A stretch of 8,298 bases of DNA from Anaerolineaceae bacterium (GTDB taxonomy: Bacteria > Chloroflexota > Anaerolineae > Anaerolineales > Anaerolineaceae), in assembly GCA_028714615.1 (NCBI GenBank), contig JAQTMA010000061.1, forward strand, positions 11,208 through 19,505, in the 5' to 3' direction. The notes beneath the pieces are model-generated. The model saw nothing but the letters and a program-made list of their open reading frames with translations, was not told where the DNA came from and searched no databases. A program made the position numbers and the translations under genes. This document shows, one piece after another, positions 1 through 6,358 of this stretch (the first letter of the stretch is position 1; each line of letters opens with the position of its first letter).

Positions 1-526
1 CAAGATTTAGCGGAGGAAGCTCCTGTAATGACTTCAGACCAAAATGTTGCAAGAATTCACTGGTCACGCCATATAGAATTGGACGTCCAGGCCCTTCGGC
101 TCGCCCGATATCCTGGATCAAGCCTTTGCTTAGCAGACTCTTCACGACCCCGTCACTATTCACGCCACGAATACTGTCGAGTTGCGGGCGGGTGGCTCGT
201 TGCTGATAAGCGATGATCGCCAGGGTCTCCAAGGCTGCCCTGCTGAGGTGACTGGTAGCTTCTAAACCTAAGAAATGTTCCACAAGAGGCGCCACATGCG
301 GGGAGGTGGTTAGTTGGACTTTCCCGGCGTGCCATTGCAAGCATAAGCCTCGTTGTTCACGATAGCTCTGGTCCAACTTTATCAATGCTTCATTGACCGC
401 TGCCAGCGGCTTTCCAATTGTTGCCGCTAACTGAGCTACAGTAACTGGCCCTGAAGCAACAAATAATAAAGCTTCCAGGCTGCTCTCCAATGGGTATTCG
501 ATCGCGTTGCCTGAGGTTTCAGTCAT
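1..526 (-). CDS. scpB: Segregation and condensation protein B (partial, C-terminal end cut by window edge)
   Basis: ScpB binds the kleisin ScpA and the SMC ATPase to form the bacterial condensin that compacts and segregates the chromosome in the cytoplasm. I translated it from the reverse strand: the ATG is at 526-524 and the frame stays open for 175 codons to base 2. The family's two winged-helix regions are visible. The first has LESSLEALLFVASGPVTVAQL (residues 13-33). The second has LSRAALETLAIIAYQQRATRP followed by IRGVNSDGVVKSLL (about 94-132), then GRPILYGVT. The end, HFGLKSLQELPPL (161-173), is the typical ScpB C-terminus, so only a few residues are missing. AAGGA lies about nine bases before the ATG. 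scpA, often just upstream of scpB, is not there: the upstream neighbour is a divergent lipoprotein gene. Confidence 0.93.
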   Translation of the reverse strand, partial: MTETSGNAIEYPLESSLEALLFVASGPVTVAQLAATIGKPLAAVNEALIKLDQSYREQRGLCLQWHAGKVQLTTSPHVAPLVEHFLGLEATSHLSRAALETLAIIAYQQRATRPQLDSIRGVNSDGVVKSLLSKGLIQDIGRAEGPGRPILYGVTSEFLQHFGLKSLQELPPLNL

Positions 527-534
527 GCTATAAT
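507..534 (+). promoter_or_regulatory. Predicted sigma70-type extended -10 promoter for the lipoprotein genes
   Basis: The plus strand carries TGCTATAAT at 526-534: a perfect TATAAT hexamer (529-534) with the extended -10 TG one base upstream. A partial -35, TTGCCT (507-512, four of six consensus bases), lies 16 bp before the hexamer. Transcription would start near 541, giving a leader of about 105 nt before the ATG at 646. The TG dinucleotide overlaps the scpB start codon on the other strand. The match is by eye, and consensus use in this phylum is assumed. Confidence 0.5.
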
Positions 535-645
535 ATCCTTCGCGCTGGTAATATTATCCAGTTACCTGTCAATCTGTATCTGCCTTTTAGGGATACCAAT
601 CCCACTTCAACCACTCGAGCCAGCTTATCCATCCCGGGGTATTCC

Positions 646-1212
646 ATGCAAAATCCACGCCTGAATGTTATTCTCGTATTGATCATACTCATTGCTTCCA
701 GTCTGGCCTGTACGATCAATCTTGGTGGCCCAAAACCGCCAACCCAAGTTCCAACCCTACCTACAGAAACAACTCAACCCCTGGACCAGGTGTTGGCAAC
801 TGCAGTTCCGGATATCAGTGGAAGTGATTTTGAAATCAGAATCACCGAAGCCCAGCTCACTGATTACCTGAAAGAGGAACTGGCCAAGCAAAATGAACCC
901 GTTTTACAGAACCCGAGTGTAGTGTTAAAGGATGGCATCATTGAAATCTACGGAACCGCCAAAACGGGGATTATTTCTGGTAACTTGCGCCTGGTAACTG
1001 GAGTCACGATTGATGACCAGGGTAATCCTCAAATCAAGATCACCTCTGCAGATATTGGAGGTGTGCCGCTTCCCTCAGGTTTGCTCAGTATATTCTCCGA
1101 TATGATCGAAAGTGGTTTAACTTCCAACATGGGTTCTTTCGCAACCGGTTTCCACCTGCAAGAGATCCACATTGCCGATGGTGTAATGGTTATCAAAGGC
1201 ACAAAGCGTTAA
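646..1212 (+). CDS. Small secreted lipoprotein, LmeA (DUF2993)/DUF2140-like
   Basis: Probable membrane-anchored extracytoplasmic protein of 188 aa with no assignable reaction. A short charged start and hydrophobic stretch (residues 6-21) end in SSLAC with Cys22, read as a type II signal peptide; the lipobox is imperfect because Ser, not Leu, is at -3. A Pro/Thr-rich linker follows (about 29-45). The body has ITEAQLTDYL (67-76), a short strand repeat around LKDGIIEIYG (95-104), GGVPLPSGLL (138-147), and a closing LQEIHIADGVMVIKG (171-185). This order resembles the LmeA/DUF2993 and DUF2140 beta-rich proteins thought to bind lipids; the resemblance is by eye. The frame is open from 490, but an ATG there would overlap scpB and precede the promoter. 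ATG 646 starts directly at the signal peptide. The next lipoprotein gene begins 24 bases after the stop. Confidence 0.75.
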   Translation: MQNPRLNVILVLIILIASSLACTINLGGPKPPTQVPTLPTETTQPLDQVLATAVPDISGSDFEIRITEAQLTDYLKEELAKQNEPVLQNPSVVLKDGIIEIYGTAKTGIISGNLRLVTGVTIDDQGNPQIKITSADIGGVPLPSGLLSIFSDMIESGLTSNMGSFATGFHLQEIHIADGVMVIKGTKR

Positions 1213-1236
1213 CCACAAGTAAACTCCTGCCGGCAT

Positions 1237-2862
1237 ATGGATGTTAAGTGTATCTCGCTCAGATTATACTCGATTATCAAGCTGGCTCATCGGACAGCTC
1301 CTTTTTTATTTGTTTGTAGTCTCTTCATGAGCGGATGCGCGCCTGCTCGCTTGACGTCGAATCTGGTTGAGGTCGAGCTTCTGGTTGATGGGCGAGATTT
1401 GAAGATCAGTGTTCCGCCCGGCGCTACAGTTAGAAATGCTTTGCTTGCAACCGGGGTCACCCCCGGTATCCTGGATCACAGTCAACCACCTTTTGAATCG
1501 AAAGTGACTTCTCCCCTTACAATTCGTCTAGTCCGCGTGAAGGAGGAATTCGAAGCTAACCATGAAACAATCCCCTTCGATCGCCAGGTAATTCGGAATG
1601 AATCCCTCTCCCAAGGTCAAACCATCTTGCTACAATCAGGGGTGAATGGCGTCAAAGAAGTAACCTATCGGAAATACCTGGAAGACAATCAAGTTGTTTC
1701 TCGCTCACTCTTTAAAACGGTTATCGTCAATGATCCCATCCCTGAAATCGTGATGGTCGGTGTGCAAATCCCCTTTTCTCCTCTACACGTTCCAGGTCGG
1801 CTCGTTTACCTGATGAATGAAAACATCTGGCTGATAGAGGGGTCAACCGGGAACCGTCGCCTGATATTGGCTGCCCATGATCTCGATGGCCGCATATTTT
1901 GTCTTTCCCCAAATGGGGATTGGCTGCTCTTCACCCGCCGCTCTCCAGGCGGGAAAGCGCTACCCCTCAACACTTTATGGGCAATCAATATCATGGATCC
2001 GGCGGCGAAACCGATTAACCTTAAAACGGAAAACGTCATCCATTATGCGGGTTGGGTTCCAGGAGCGGAACTGACCATAGTTTATTCAACTGTAGAACCG
2101 CGTCACGCCCCACCAGGTTGGCAGGCAAATAACGACCTGCAAACCCTGGTCTTTACCAGTGGGGGTGTTATTGCAAAGCGGAAGACCATCATAGAACCGA
2201 ACTCCGGGGGTACCTATGGGTGGTGGGGGACAACGTTTGCGTGGTCACCGGATGGAACCCGCCTGGCATATTCACGTCCCGATTCGATTGGCATGGTTGA
2301 TATTGAAAAAGGAATTCTTTCCCCGACACTCGAGATACCCCCTTATCAGACACGATCAGATTGGGCTTGGGTACCCGGTATCAGTTGGAGTCCCGACGGA
2401 AGCACCCTTTTCGTTGTGAACCATATTGCGGAAAAAGGATCCACCTCTCCTGAAGACTCACCGATCTTCCCCATAACGGCGTTACTCCCCTCTGATGGAC
2501 CCAATGTCACTTTTGATCACCCGGCCGGCATGTTCGCCTCACCACAAACATCCTCTAGACTTGGCCAATATAAATACCTGGTTGCCTTCCTTCAGGCGAC
2601 CTTCCCGAACCAAAGCGGAAGTAGCCGCTACCAACTGGCCGTTATGGACCAGGATGGGTCGAACCGCCGCAATATCTTTCCGGGGGAAGGCGCCCCAGGA
2701 CTGGATCCTCAGACGATAACATGGTCGCCCGAGCCCTTGAACGACGGGTCCCTGCGTATCGCAGTGATCTATCAAGGAAATTTGTGGCTTGTCGATCCGG
2801 ATGGAAGATTACCCCAACAAGTCACCGGTGATAGTCTCATCAAACGGTTTGATTGGAAGTAA
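1237..2862 (+). CDS. Lipoprotein with DUF348-like, G5 and TolB-like beta-propeller domains
   Basis: Predicted cell-surface lipoprotein of 541 aa. A hydrophobic segment (about 21-33) ends in MSGC, making Cys34 the likely lipidated residue. Residues 45-87 (VEVELLVDGRDLKISVPPG, then TVRNALLATGV) look like a DUF348 ubiquitin-like domain. Residues about 100-176 look like a G5 domain: a conserved IPFDRQVIRNESLSQGQT stretch, then SGVNGVKEVTYRKYLEDNQVV, ending in IPEIVMVGVQ. From about 188 to the end is a PD40/TolB-type propeller with blade motifs LSPNGDWLLFTRR (223-235), WSPDGTRLAYSRPD (336-349), WSPDGSTLF (384-392) and WSPEP (496-500), plus QGNLWLVDPDG near the end. No catalytic domain is visible. 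DUF348 and G5 usually occur in cell-wall-binding or wall-modifying proteins, so a polysaccharide or peptidoglycan-binding scaffold is the best guess. It is probably co-transcribed with the preceding lipoprotein. No strong ribosome site precedes ATG 1237, but the signal peptide supports that start. Confidence 0.82.
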   Translation: MDVKCISLRLYSIIKLAHRTAPFLFVCSLFMSGCAPARLTSNLVEVELLVDGRDLKISVPPGATVRNALLATGVTPGILDHSQPPFESKVTSPLTIRLVRVKEEFEANHETIPFDRQVIRNESLSQGQTILLQSGVNGVKEVTYRKYLEDNQVVSRSLFKTVIVNDPIPEIVMVGVQIPFSPLHVPGRLVYLMNENIWLIEGSTGNRRLILAAHDLDGRIFCLSPNGDWLLFTRRSPGGKALPLNTLWAINIMDPAAKPINLKTENVIHYAGWVPGAELTIVYSTVEPRHAPPGWQANNDLQTLVFTSGGVIAKRKTIIEPNSGGTYGWWGTTFAWSPDGTRLAYSRPDSIGMVDIEKGILSPTLEIPPYQTRSDWAWVPGISWSPDGSTLFVVNHIAEKGSTSPEDSPIFPITALLPSDGPNVTFDHPAGMFASPQTSSRLGQYKYLVAFLQATFPNQSGSSRYQLAVMDQDGSNRRNIFPGEGAPGLDPQTITWSPEPLNDGSLRIAVIYQGNLWLVDPDGRLPQQVTGDSLIKRFDWK

Positions 2863-2868
2863 AATCAC

Positions 2869-2907
2869 AATGTTCAATTACTTTGGAACAATTCTTGCAG
2901 GAACATT
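2869..2907. repeat. Inverted repeat AATGTTC/GAACATT in the leader of the decarboxylase gene
   Basis: AATGTTC (2869-2875) and GAACATT (2901-2907) are perfect 7-base complements. A second GAACA (2886-2890) can also pair with the left arm. The right arm overlaps the ribosome-binding AGGA (2899-2902), so pairing could mask it. There is no T-run, so it is not an intrinsic terminator. At this length chance is quite possible. Confidence 0.25.
2899..2902 (+). promoter_or_regulatory. Ribosome binding site for the UDP-glucuronate decarboxylase gene
   Basis: AGGA sits eight bases before ATG 2911. This fixes the start, which also gives an N-terminus ([13 protein letters not shown]) exactly as expected for the family. 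Confidence 0.6.
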
Positions 2908-2910
2908 ACG

Positions 2911-3870
2911 ATGCGTATCTTAATCACTGGAGCAGCAGGCTTCTTAGGCTCGCATTTATGCGATTTTATGTTACAAAAAGGCCATCAGGTAGTGGGGATG
3001 GATAATTTCATCACCGGTCGTCCCGAAAATTTGGCTCACTTGGCTGGTGATGCGAACTTCATGTTTATCCGTCACGATGTAGCCAATTTTATTTTTGTAC
3101 CCGGGAATATCGATGCAGTTTTGCATTTTGCATCACCGGCCAGTCCAAATCCTGATTCCCCTCTCGGCTATACCAATCTCCCCATCCAAACCATGAAAGC
3201 CGGGGCTCTCGGTACGCATAATACACTCGGTGTAGCGCGAGCCCGACATGCGCGATTTTTACTGGCGTCGACCAGCGAGATTTACGGTGACCCGTTGGTG
3301 CACCCCCAAAAGGAAGATTATTGGGGACACGTTGATCCGATCGGTGTCCGCTCAGTCTATGATGAGGCCAAGCGATTTGCAGAAGCACTAACCATGGCTT
3401 ACCACCGTTATCATGACCTGGATACGCGCATTGTGCGGATCTTTAATACCTACGGACCGCGGATGCGCCTTGACGATGGTCGCGTTGTTCCCAACTTTTT
3501 ACAGCAAGCCATCCGTAATGAACCTCTTACGATTTACGGGGATGGGCAACAGACTCGCAGTTTTTGTTATGTCAGCGATCTGATTGATGGTATCTACCGC
3601 TTGCTGCTCTCATCTGAGCACAACCCAGTCAATATTGGCAACCCCGCCGAAACTACCATTTTGGAGTTCGCTGAAACGATCAACCGCATCATTGGGAATC
3701 CCGGGGGGGTCGTCGTCAGACCCGACCAGCGTCTCAGTGACGATCCCCAGCGTCGCCAACCGGACATCACCCGCGCGCGAACCTTGTTAGGCTGGCAGCC
3801 TGAAGTTGATCTTGAAGAAGGATTATGCCGCACCATCGAGCATTTTCGCGAGAAGATGGGGCAATTATGA
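2911..3870 (+). CDS. uxs: UDP-glucuronate decarboxylase (UDP-xylose synthase), extended SDR family
   Basis: Cytosolic NAD+-dependent enzyme converting UDP-glucuronate to UDP-xylose and CO2, a sugar donor for surface polysaccharides. The 319-aa protein is the usual length for bacterial single-domain forms. The Rossmann motif GAAGFLG is at residues 7-13, with D31-N32 at the end of strand two for NAD binding. LHFASPASP (71-79), [13 protein letters not shown] (120-132) and YDEAK (Tyr150, Lys154) give the active site: Thr121/Ser122, Glu123, Tyr150 and Lys154. [22 protein letters not shown] (176-185), DDGRVV and [15 protein letters not shown] (209-223) are closer to UDP-xylose synthases than to GalE or dTDP-glucose dehydratases, the main alternatives. 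There is no N-terminal membrane anchor. The TGA stop overlaps the next gene's ATG, so translation is probably coupled to the GtrA protein. Confidence 0.88.
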   Translation: MRILITGAAGFLGSHLCDFMLQKGHQVVGMDNFITGRPENLAHLAGDANFMFIRHDVANFIFVPGNIDAVLHFASPASPNPDSPLGYTNLPIQTMKAGALGTHNTLGVARARHARFLLASTSEIYGDPLVHPQKEDYWGHVDPIGVRSVYDEAKRFAEALTMAYHRYHDLDTRIVRIFNTYGPRMRLDDGRVVPNFLQQAIRNEPLTIYGDGQQTRSFCYVSDLIDGIYRLLLSSEHNPVNIGNPAETTILEFAETINRIIGNPGGVVVRPDQRLSDDPQRRQPDITRARTLLGWQPEVDLEEGLCRTIEHFREKMGQL

Positions 3871-4322
3871 TCCTGACCAATCCAAGAGAACGAACCCGTT
3901 TTATCCGCTTTGCAGGAGTTGGCATTGTTGGCGCAGCCATCGACTTTGGGGTCTTCAATTTTCTCATCGCCTTATACGGCTACCCATCCATTCTCGCCGG
4001 AGCAATTTCTTTTACCCTGGCGGTTACCAGCAACTTTCTCTTTAACCGGTATTGGACTTACCCTGATTCCCGCAGCCGGGCTATCTCCCGCCAGGTCATC
4101 ATGTTCGTTATCGTCAGCGCAATCGGTCTTGGAATCCGTAGTTTTCTATTCTTCAGCCTGGTAGAACCTGTTCTCATCACGTTCCTAAGAAACCTTACTC
4201 TCCCTGGGCAGGTCACCGCAACGTTCTTGGGTCACAACCTTACCCTGGCTTTCTCTATCTTGGTAGTTTTGTTTTGGAACTTTTTTGCGAACCGTTATTG
4301 GACCTACTCTGATGTAAAATAG
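3867..4322 (+). CDS. GtrA family polytopic membrane protein
   Basis: GtrA (PF04138) proteins are small four-helix membrane proteins believed to help move polyprenyl-linked sugars across the membrane for cell-surface glycosylation. This one has 151 aa with hydrophobic segments at about 14-34, 39-60, 78-100 and 125-143. It starts with the family's [20 protein letters not shown] (11-30). Both halves end in the same motif, [13 protein letters not shown] (55-67) and [14 protein letters not shown] (136-149), which fits the family's internal pseudo-symmetry. The start at 3867 is chosen over the longer frame from 3825 because ATGA overlaps the stop of the UDP-glucuronate decarboxylase gene and the longer N-terminus only repeats that gene's coding bases. 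No glycosyltransferase partner lies next to it, so the transported sugar is unknown; UDP-xylose-derived sugar is a guess from context. Confidence 0.88.
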   Translation: MILTNPRERTRFIRFAGVGIVGAAIDFGVFNFLIALYGYPSILAGAISFTLAVTSNFLFNRYWTYPDSRSRAISRQVIMFVIVSAIGLGIRSFLFFSLVEPVLITFLRNLTLPGQVTATFLGHNLTLAFSILVVLFWNFFANRYWTYSDVK

Positions 4323-4340
4323 AAAGGTTATCTGCTTTCT
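4321..4340 (+). other. Short hairpin after gtrA (weak)
   Basis: AGAAAG (4321-4326) and CTTTCT (4335-4340) form a 6-bp A/T-rich stem with an 8-base loop that begins inside the gtrA stop codon. No U-run follows, so it is unlikely to be an efficient intrinsic terminator. The rest of the 68-base gap (to 4390) is A/T-rich and shows no convincing promoter. Confidence 0.2.
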
Positions 4341-4390
4341 TATGATCCAATGGTTTCATATTTGATTAATTTTCAAAGGGCAAGCAAGAT

Positions 4391-4768
4391 ATGAATACGA
4401 TCCATCGGCCTGTACCAATCTACGCTTCGAACGGTGAACCAGGGGCATTACTCATTTATCCTTATTTATATAATTTGACCGGTGAATGGATTGGCTGGAT
4501 TACCCCCGATCGAGAGGTTTACTCGCTCCTCGGTATTTACGTTGGATTTCTTTCCAACGATCCCCGCATTTTACGCAAACGATCGATAGACATATCTTTA
4601 CCCCGCCGGTCTGCACCGACGATCCCTCCGCGACTCTATCCACCCGCGAACATTCCTCTCGCACCAATGATGCCCGAGCTCCCATACGATCTCATCGACG
4701 TGTTGTTGGATGCGCCAGAAGATCTCCACACCATGGATACCGGCGAGCTGCGCGAGGATATGGAATAG
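4391..4768 (+). CDS. Small conserved hypothetical, possible 4-fold beta flower domain
   Basis: Function unknown; 125 aa, no signal peptide and no membrane segment. The first 60 residues repeat a short strand-turn pattern: VPIYASNGEPGALLI, LYNLTGEWIGWI, then REVYSLLGIYVGFL (about 46-59), each unit ending with glycine and aromatic or aliphatic residues. This resembles the small '4-fold beta flower' domain; the match is from memory of the pattern, so it is tentative. A proline-rich linker (about 74-97, with TIPPRLYPPANIPLAPMMP) leads to an acidic tail containing ELPYDLIDVLLDAPEDL. AAAGGG (4375-4380) lies ten bases before the ATG. The stop is six bases before the next gene, so it is probably co-translated with the AAA+ ATPase and may be its small partner. 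Confidence 0.65.
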   Translation: MNTIHRPVPIYASNGEPGALLIYPYLYNLTGEWIGWITPDREVYSLLGIYVGFLSNDPRILRKRSIDISLPRRSAPTIPPRLYPPANIPLAPMMPELPYDLIDVLLDAPEDLHTMDTGELREDME

Positions 4769-4774
4769 GTTTCG

Positions 4775-5974
4775 ATGGAAAACGTTCCGCAACCGCAGAC
4801 CCAAGATGACCAGGTATCAAACCAGAAGCCGGTCGTCCGCTCCCTCCGTGAATTAATCGACGTTGTGTCGGGGCGTAGCATCCAAGAAACCTCTCCTCTT
4901 GGTGAATCCGGTATGGCAGAGGGATTAGCCTTCCCATTCCTGGCGCTGGTAGGCCAGGCGGAGATGAAACTAGCCTTACTCTTGGCATTGATCAATCCCG
5001 CCCTGGGTGGGGTTCTTTTGCTCGGGCCCCGCGGAACCGGCAAAACTACCGCTGCACGCGGCCTGCTCGATCTCTTACCCCAGGTAATGCGCTCAACCTG
5101 TTTCTACGGTTGCATGCCGGAGGACATAGAAACAGGGGGGATCGATGCGGTTTGCCCAAACTGTGCTCGGAAATATGCTGAAGGCCTTCCCCTGGCCACC
5201 CTGGATCGTGTGAAACTGGTGGAGCTTCCCCTCAATGCCACGATGGAAGATGTCGTCGGGGGTCTGGATGAGCGTGCTTTGGTGCATGAACGTCTTCGGC
5301 TACACCGCGGAATTTTAGCCCAGGCCGACCGGAATGTCTTGTACATTGATGAAGTTAATTTACTCTCTAGTGAAATCATCGATGCGATTTTAGATGCGAC
5401 TGCCCAAGGAAAGTACACGGTACGGCGTGGACCGGTCTCCTCCAATTTCTACTCAAGATCGATCTTGATCGGTTCGATGAATCCTGAAGAAGGAAACCTT
5501 CGCCCGCAAATTATGGATCGTTTTGGGTTGCGGGTAATCGTTCGCGGTCTCTCCTCCCCGATTGAAAGCCTGGAAGCTTACCGGCGGGTACACTTCTTTG
5601 CGAAAAATCCACGGGGTGTGATCTCACATTATCAAGATGCGACCTCCCAGCTCACCCAAGATATTCAGGCAGCCCGCGAACTACTTGACCATGTAGAGCT
5701 GGATGACCGGGTGGCAGAAGCCGGTATCCAACTAACTCAACAACTTGGCCTGGCATCCTTGCGAGCGGTAATCACTCTTTTTGAAGCGGCAAGAGCTTAT
5801 GCAGCAGCCGACTCGAGACAGATGGTGATGCCATCCGATCTTTGCGCTGTCGCCCTCATGGCGCTTCGCTTGAGACGATCGACCTTCATGACAGATTACT
5901 TATCGAATCAAACCCTTGAGGAGGATGAGATCTCCTCTTTGCTTGCTCCTCTTATGGTGCCCGGGCAGCTTTAA
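4775..5974 (+). CDS. AAA+ ATPase, magnesium chelatase subunit I (BchI/ChlI)-like
   Basis: MoxR/Mg-chelatase-type AAA+ motor of 399 aa, expected to form a cytosolic ring that remodels or loads a partner, often a VWA-domain protein. FPFLALVGQAEMKLAL (53-68) opens the core. Walker A is GPRGTGKTT (84-92), LPLNATMEDVVGGLD is at 151-165, Walker B is VLYIDEVN (188-195), sensor 1 is GSMNPEEG (233-240), and DRF is at 248-250. Cys109, Cys113, Cys127 and Cys130 (CFYGC then CPNC) lie between Walker A and the LPLNAT region and could bind zinc; similar cysteines occur in BchI-like proteins of non-phototrophs. A C-terminal helical lid ends the chain. The first ~46 residues are polar and not part of the usual core, so Met47 (4913) is a possible alternative start; ATG 4775 is kept because it follows the previous stop by six bases. 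No subunit D or H gene or other pigment gene is present, so true Mg chelatase is unlikely. Confidence 0.85.
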   Translation: MENVPQPQTQDDQVSNQKPVVRSLRELIDVVSGRSIQETSPLGESGMAEGLAFPFLALVGQAEMKLALLLALINPALGGVLLLGPRGTGKTTAARGLLDLLPQVMRSTCFYGCMPEDIETGGIDAVCPNCARKYAEGLPLATLDRVKLVELPLNATMEDVVGGLDERALVHERLRLHRGILAQADRNVLYIDEVNLLSSEIIDAILDATAQGKYTVRRGPVSSNFYSRSILIGSMNPEEGNLRPQIMDRFGLRVIVRGLSSPIESLEAYRRVHFFAKNPRGVISHYQDATSQLTQDIQAARELLDHVELDDRVAEAGIQLTQQLGLASLRAVITLFEAARAYAAADSRQMVMPSDLCAVALMALRLRRSTFMTDYLSNQTLEEDEISSLLAPLMVPGQL

Positions 5975-5980
5975 GGCGTT

Positions 5981-5984
5981 GGAG
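5981..5984 (+). promoter_or_regulatory. Ribosome binding site for the TPR gene
   Basis: GGAG lies eight bases before ATG 5993. This supports that start over the in-frame internal Met at residue 15. Confidence 0.5.
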
Positions 5985-5992
5985 AACATGAG

Positions 5993-6358
5993 ATGGTTGA
6001 ACCACCGTTATACGAAAATAGACCCCAACCAACCATGGTTGTCCAATCAGCGCTCGCGCTCCGCGGTTGGGAGTACTATTCCATCAAGGATTATCCAAAA
6101 GCCGAGGAAAGTTTTCGCGGGGCTCTTCAGGAGAATCCGGATGATATCGACAGCCTCTATGCTCTAGCTATGACCTTACGTTACGCGGGCCAGTTGCAAT
6201 CAGCCGTAAAAGTTTTCCGGGAAGTAATGGACCAGGCAAGTGCGATTCAAAATAGCCCCCGGGCGCGTATGGTGCGTAGGCTTGCACTTGGGCATATCAA
6301 TCAAATCGAAATCGGTGATTGGAATCTGGAGAAGGAAGTATGGTCAAAAAAGCATTAA
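5993..6358 (+). CDS. Small tetratricopeptide repeat protein
   Basis: A 121-aa soluble protein with two adjacent TPR units. The first is about 19-51 (ALRGWEYYSIKDYPKAEESF, then ALQENPDD) and the second about 53-86 (DSLYALAMTLRYAGQLQSAV, then FREVMDQ). Typical TPR positions (W/Y, G/Y, A, F, A, P) are in place. A third, degenerate helix pair follows (about 88-110). TPRs are protein-binding scaffolds and no enzymatic function is implied. The gene starts 18 bases after the ATPase gene stops and its last 19 bases overlap the URO-D-family gene. A role as adaptor for the ATPase is plausible from position only. Confidence 0.8.
   Translation: MVEPPLYENRPQPTMVVQSALALRGWEYYSIKDYPKAEESFRGALQENPDDIDSLYALAMTLRYAGQLQSAVKVFREVMDQASAIQNSPRARMVRRLALGHINQIEIGDWNLEKEVWSKKH
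6328..6331 (+). promoter_or_regulatory. Ribosome binding site choosing ATG 6340 for the URO-D-family gene
   Basis: GGAG, within GGAGAAGGAAG (6328-6338), is eight bases before ATG 6340. The longer frame would begin with TTG at 6319 and translate this purine-rich site itself, so 6340 is preferred. Confidence 0.6.

Noticed and set aside
553..572. Minus-strand TTGACA (572-567) and GATAAT (558-553) as an scpB promoter
   Set aside because: The spacer is only eight bases, far from the 16-18 needed, and no -10-like hexamer occurs at the right distance from TTGACA.
490..645. N-terminal extension of the small lipoprotein starting at 490
   Set aside because: It would overlap the scpB coding start, begins upstream of the predicted promoter, and would bury the signal peptide. 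ATG 646 fits better.
3089..3388. Minus-strand open frame of 99 codons inside the decarboxylase gene
   Set aside because: It is antisense to the conserved active-site region and has no family resemblance.
3825..3866. Longer GtrA start at 3825
   Set aside because: These bases are the coding end of the decarboxylase gene in another frame; the ATGA overlap at 3867 and the family N-terminus favour the shorter form.
4321..4340. Intrinsic terminator after gtrA
   Set aside because: The stem is 6 bp and A/T-rich, and no T-run follows. It is listed only as a weak hairpin.
4636..5043. Minus-strand open frame of 135 codons
   Set aside because: It lies across the beta-flower and ATPase genes, has low-complexity Arg/Ser/Pro composition and no recognisable domain: a shadow frame.
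5104..5445. Minus-strand open frame of 113 codons inside the ATPase gene
   Set aside because: It is antisense to strongly conserved AAA+ motifs and Arg/Ser-rich, so it is a shadow frame.
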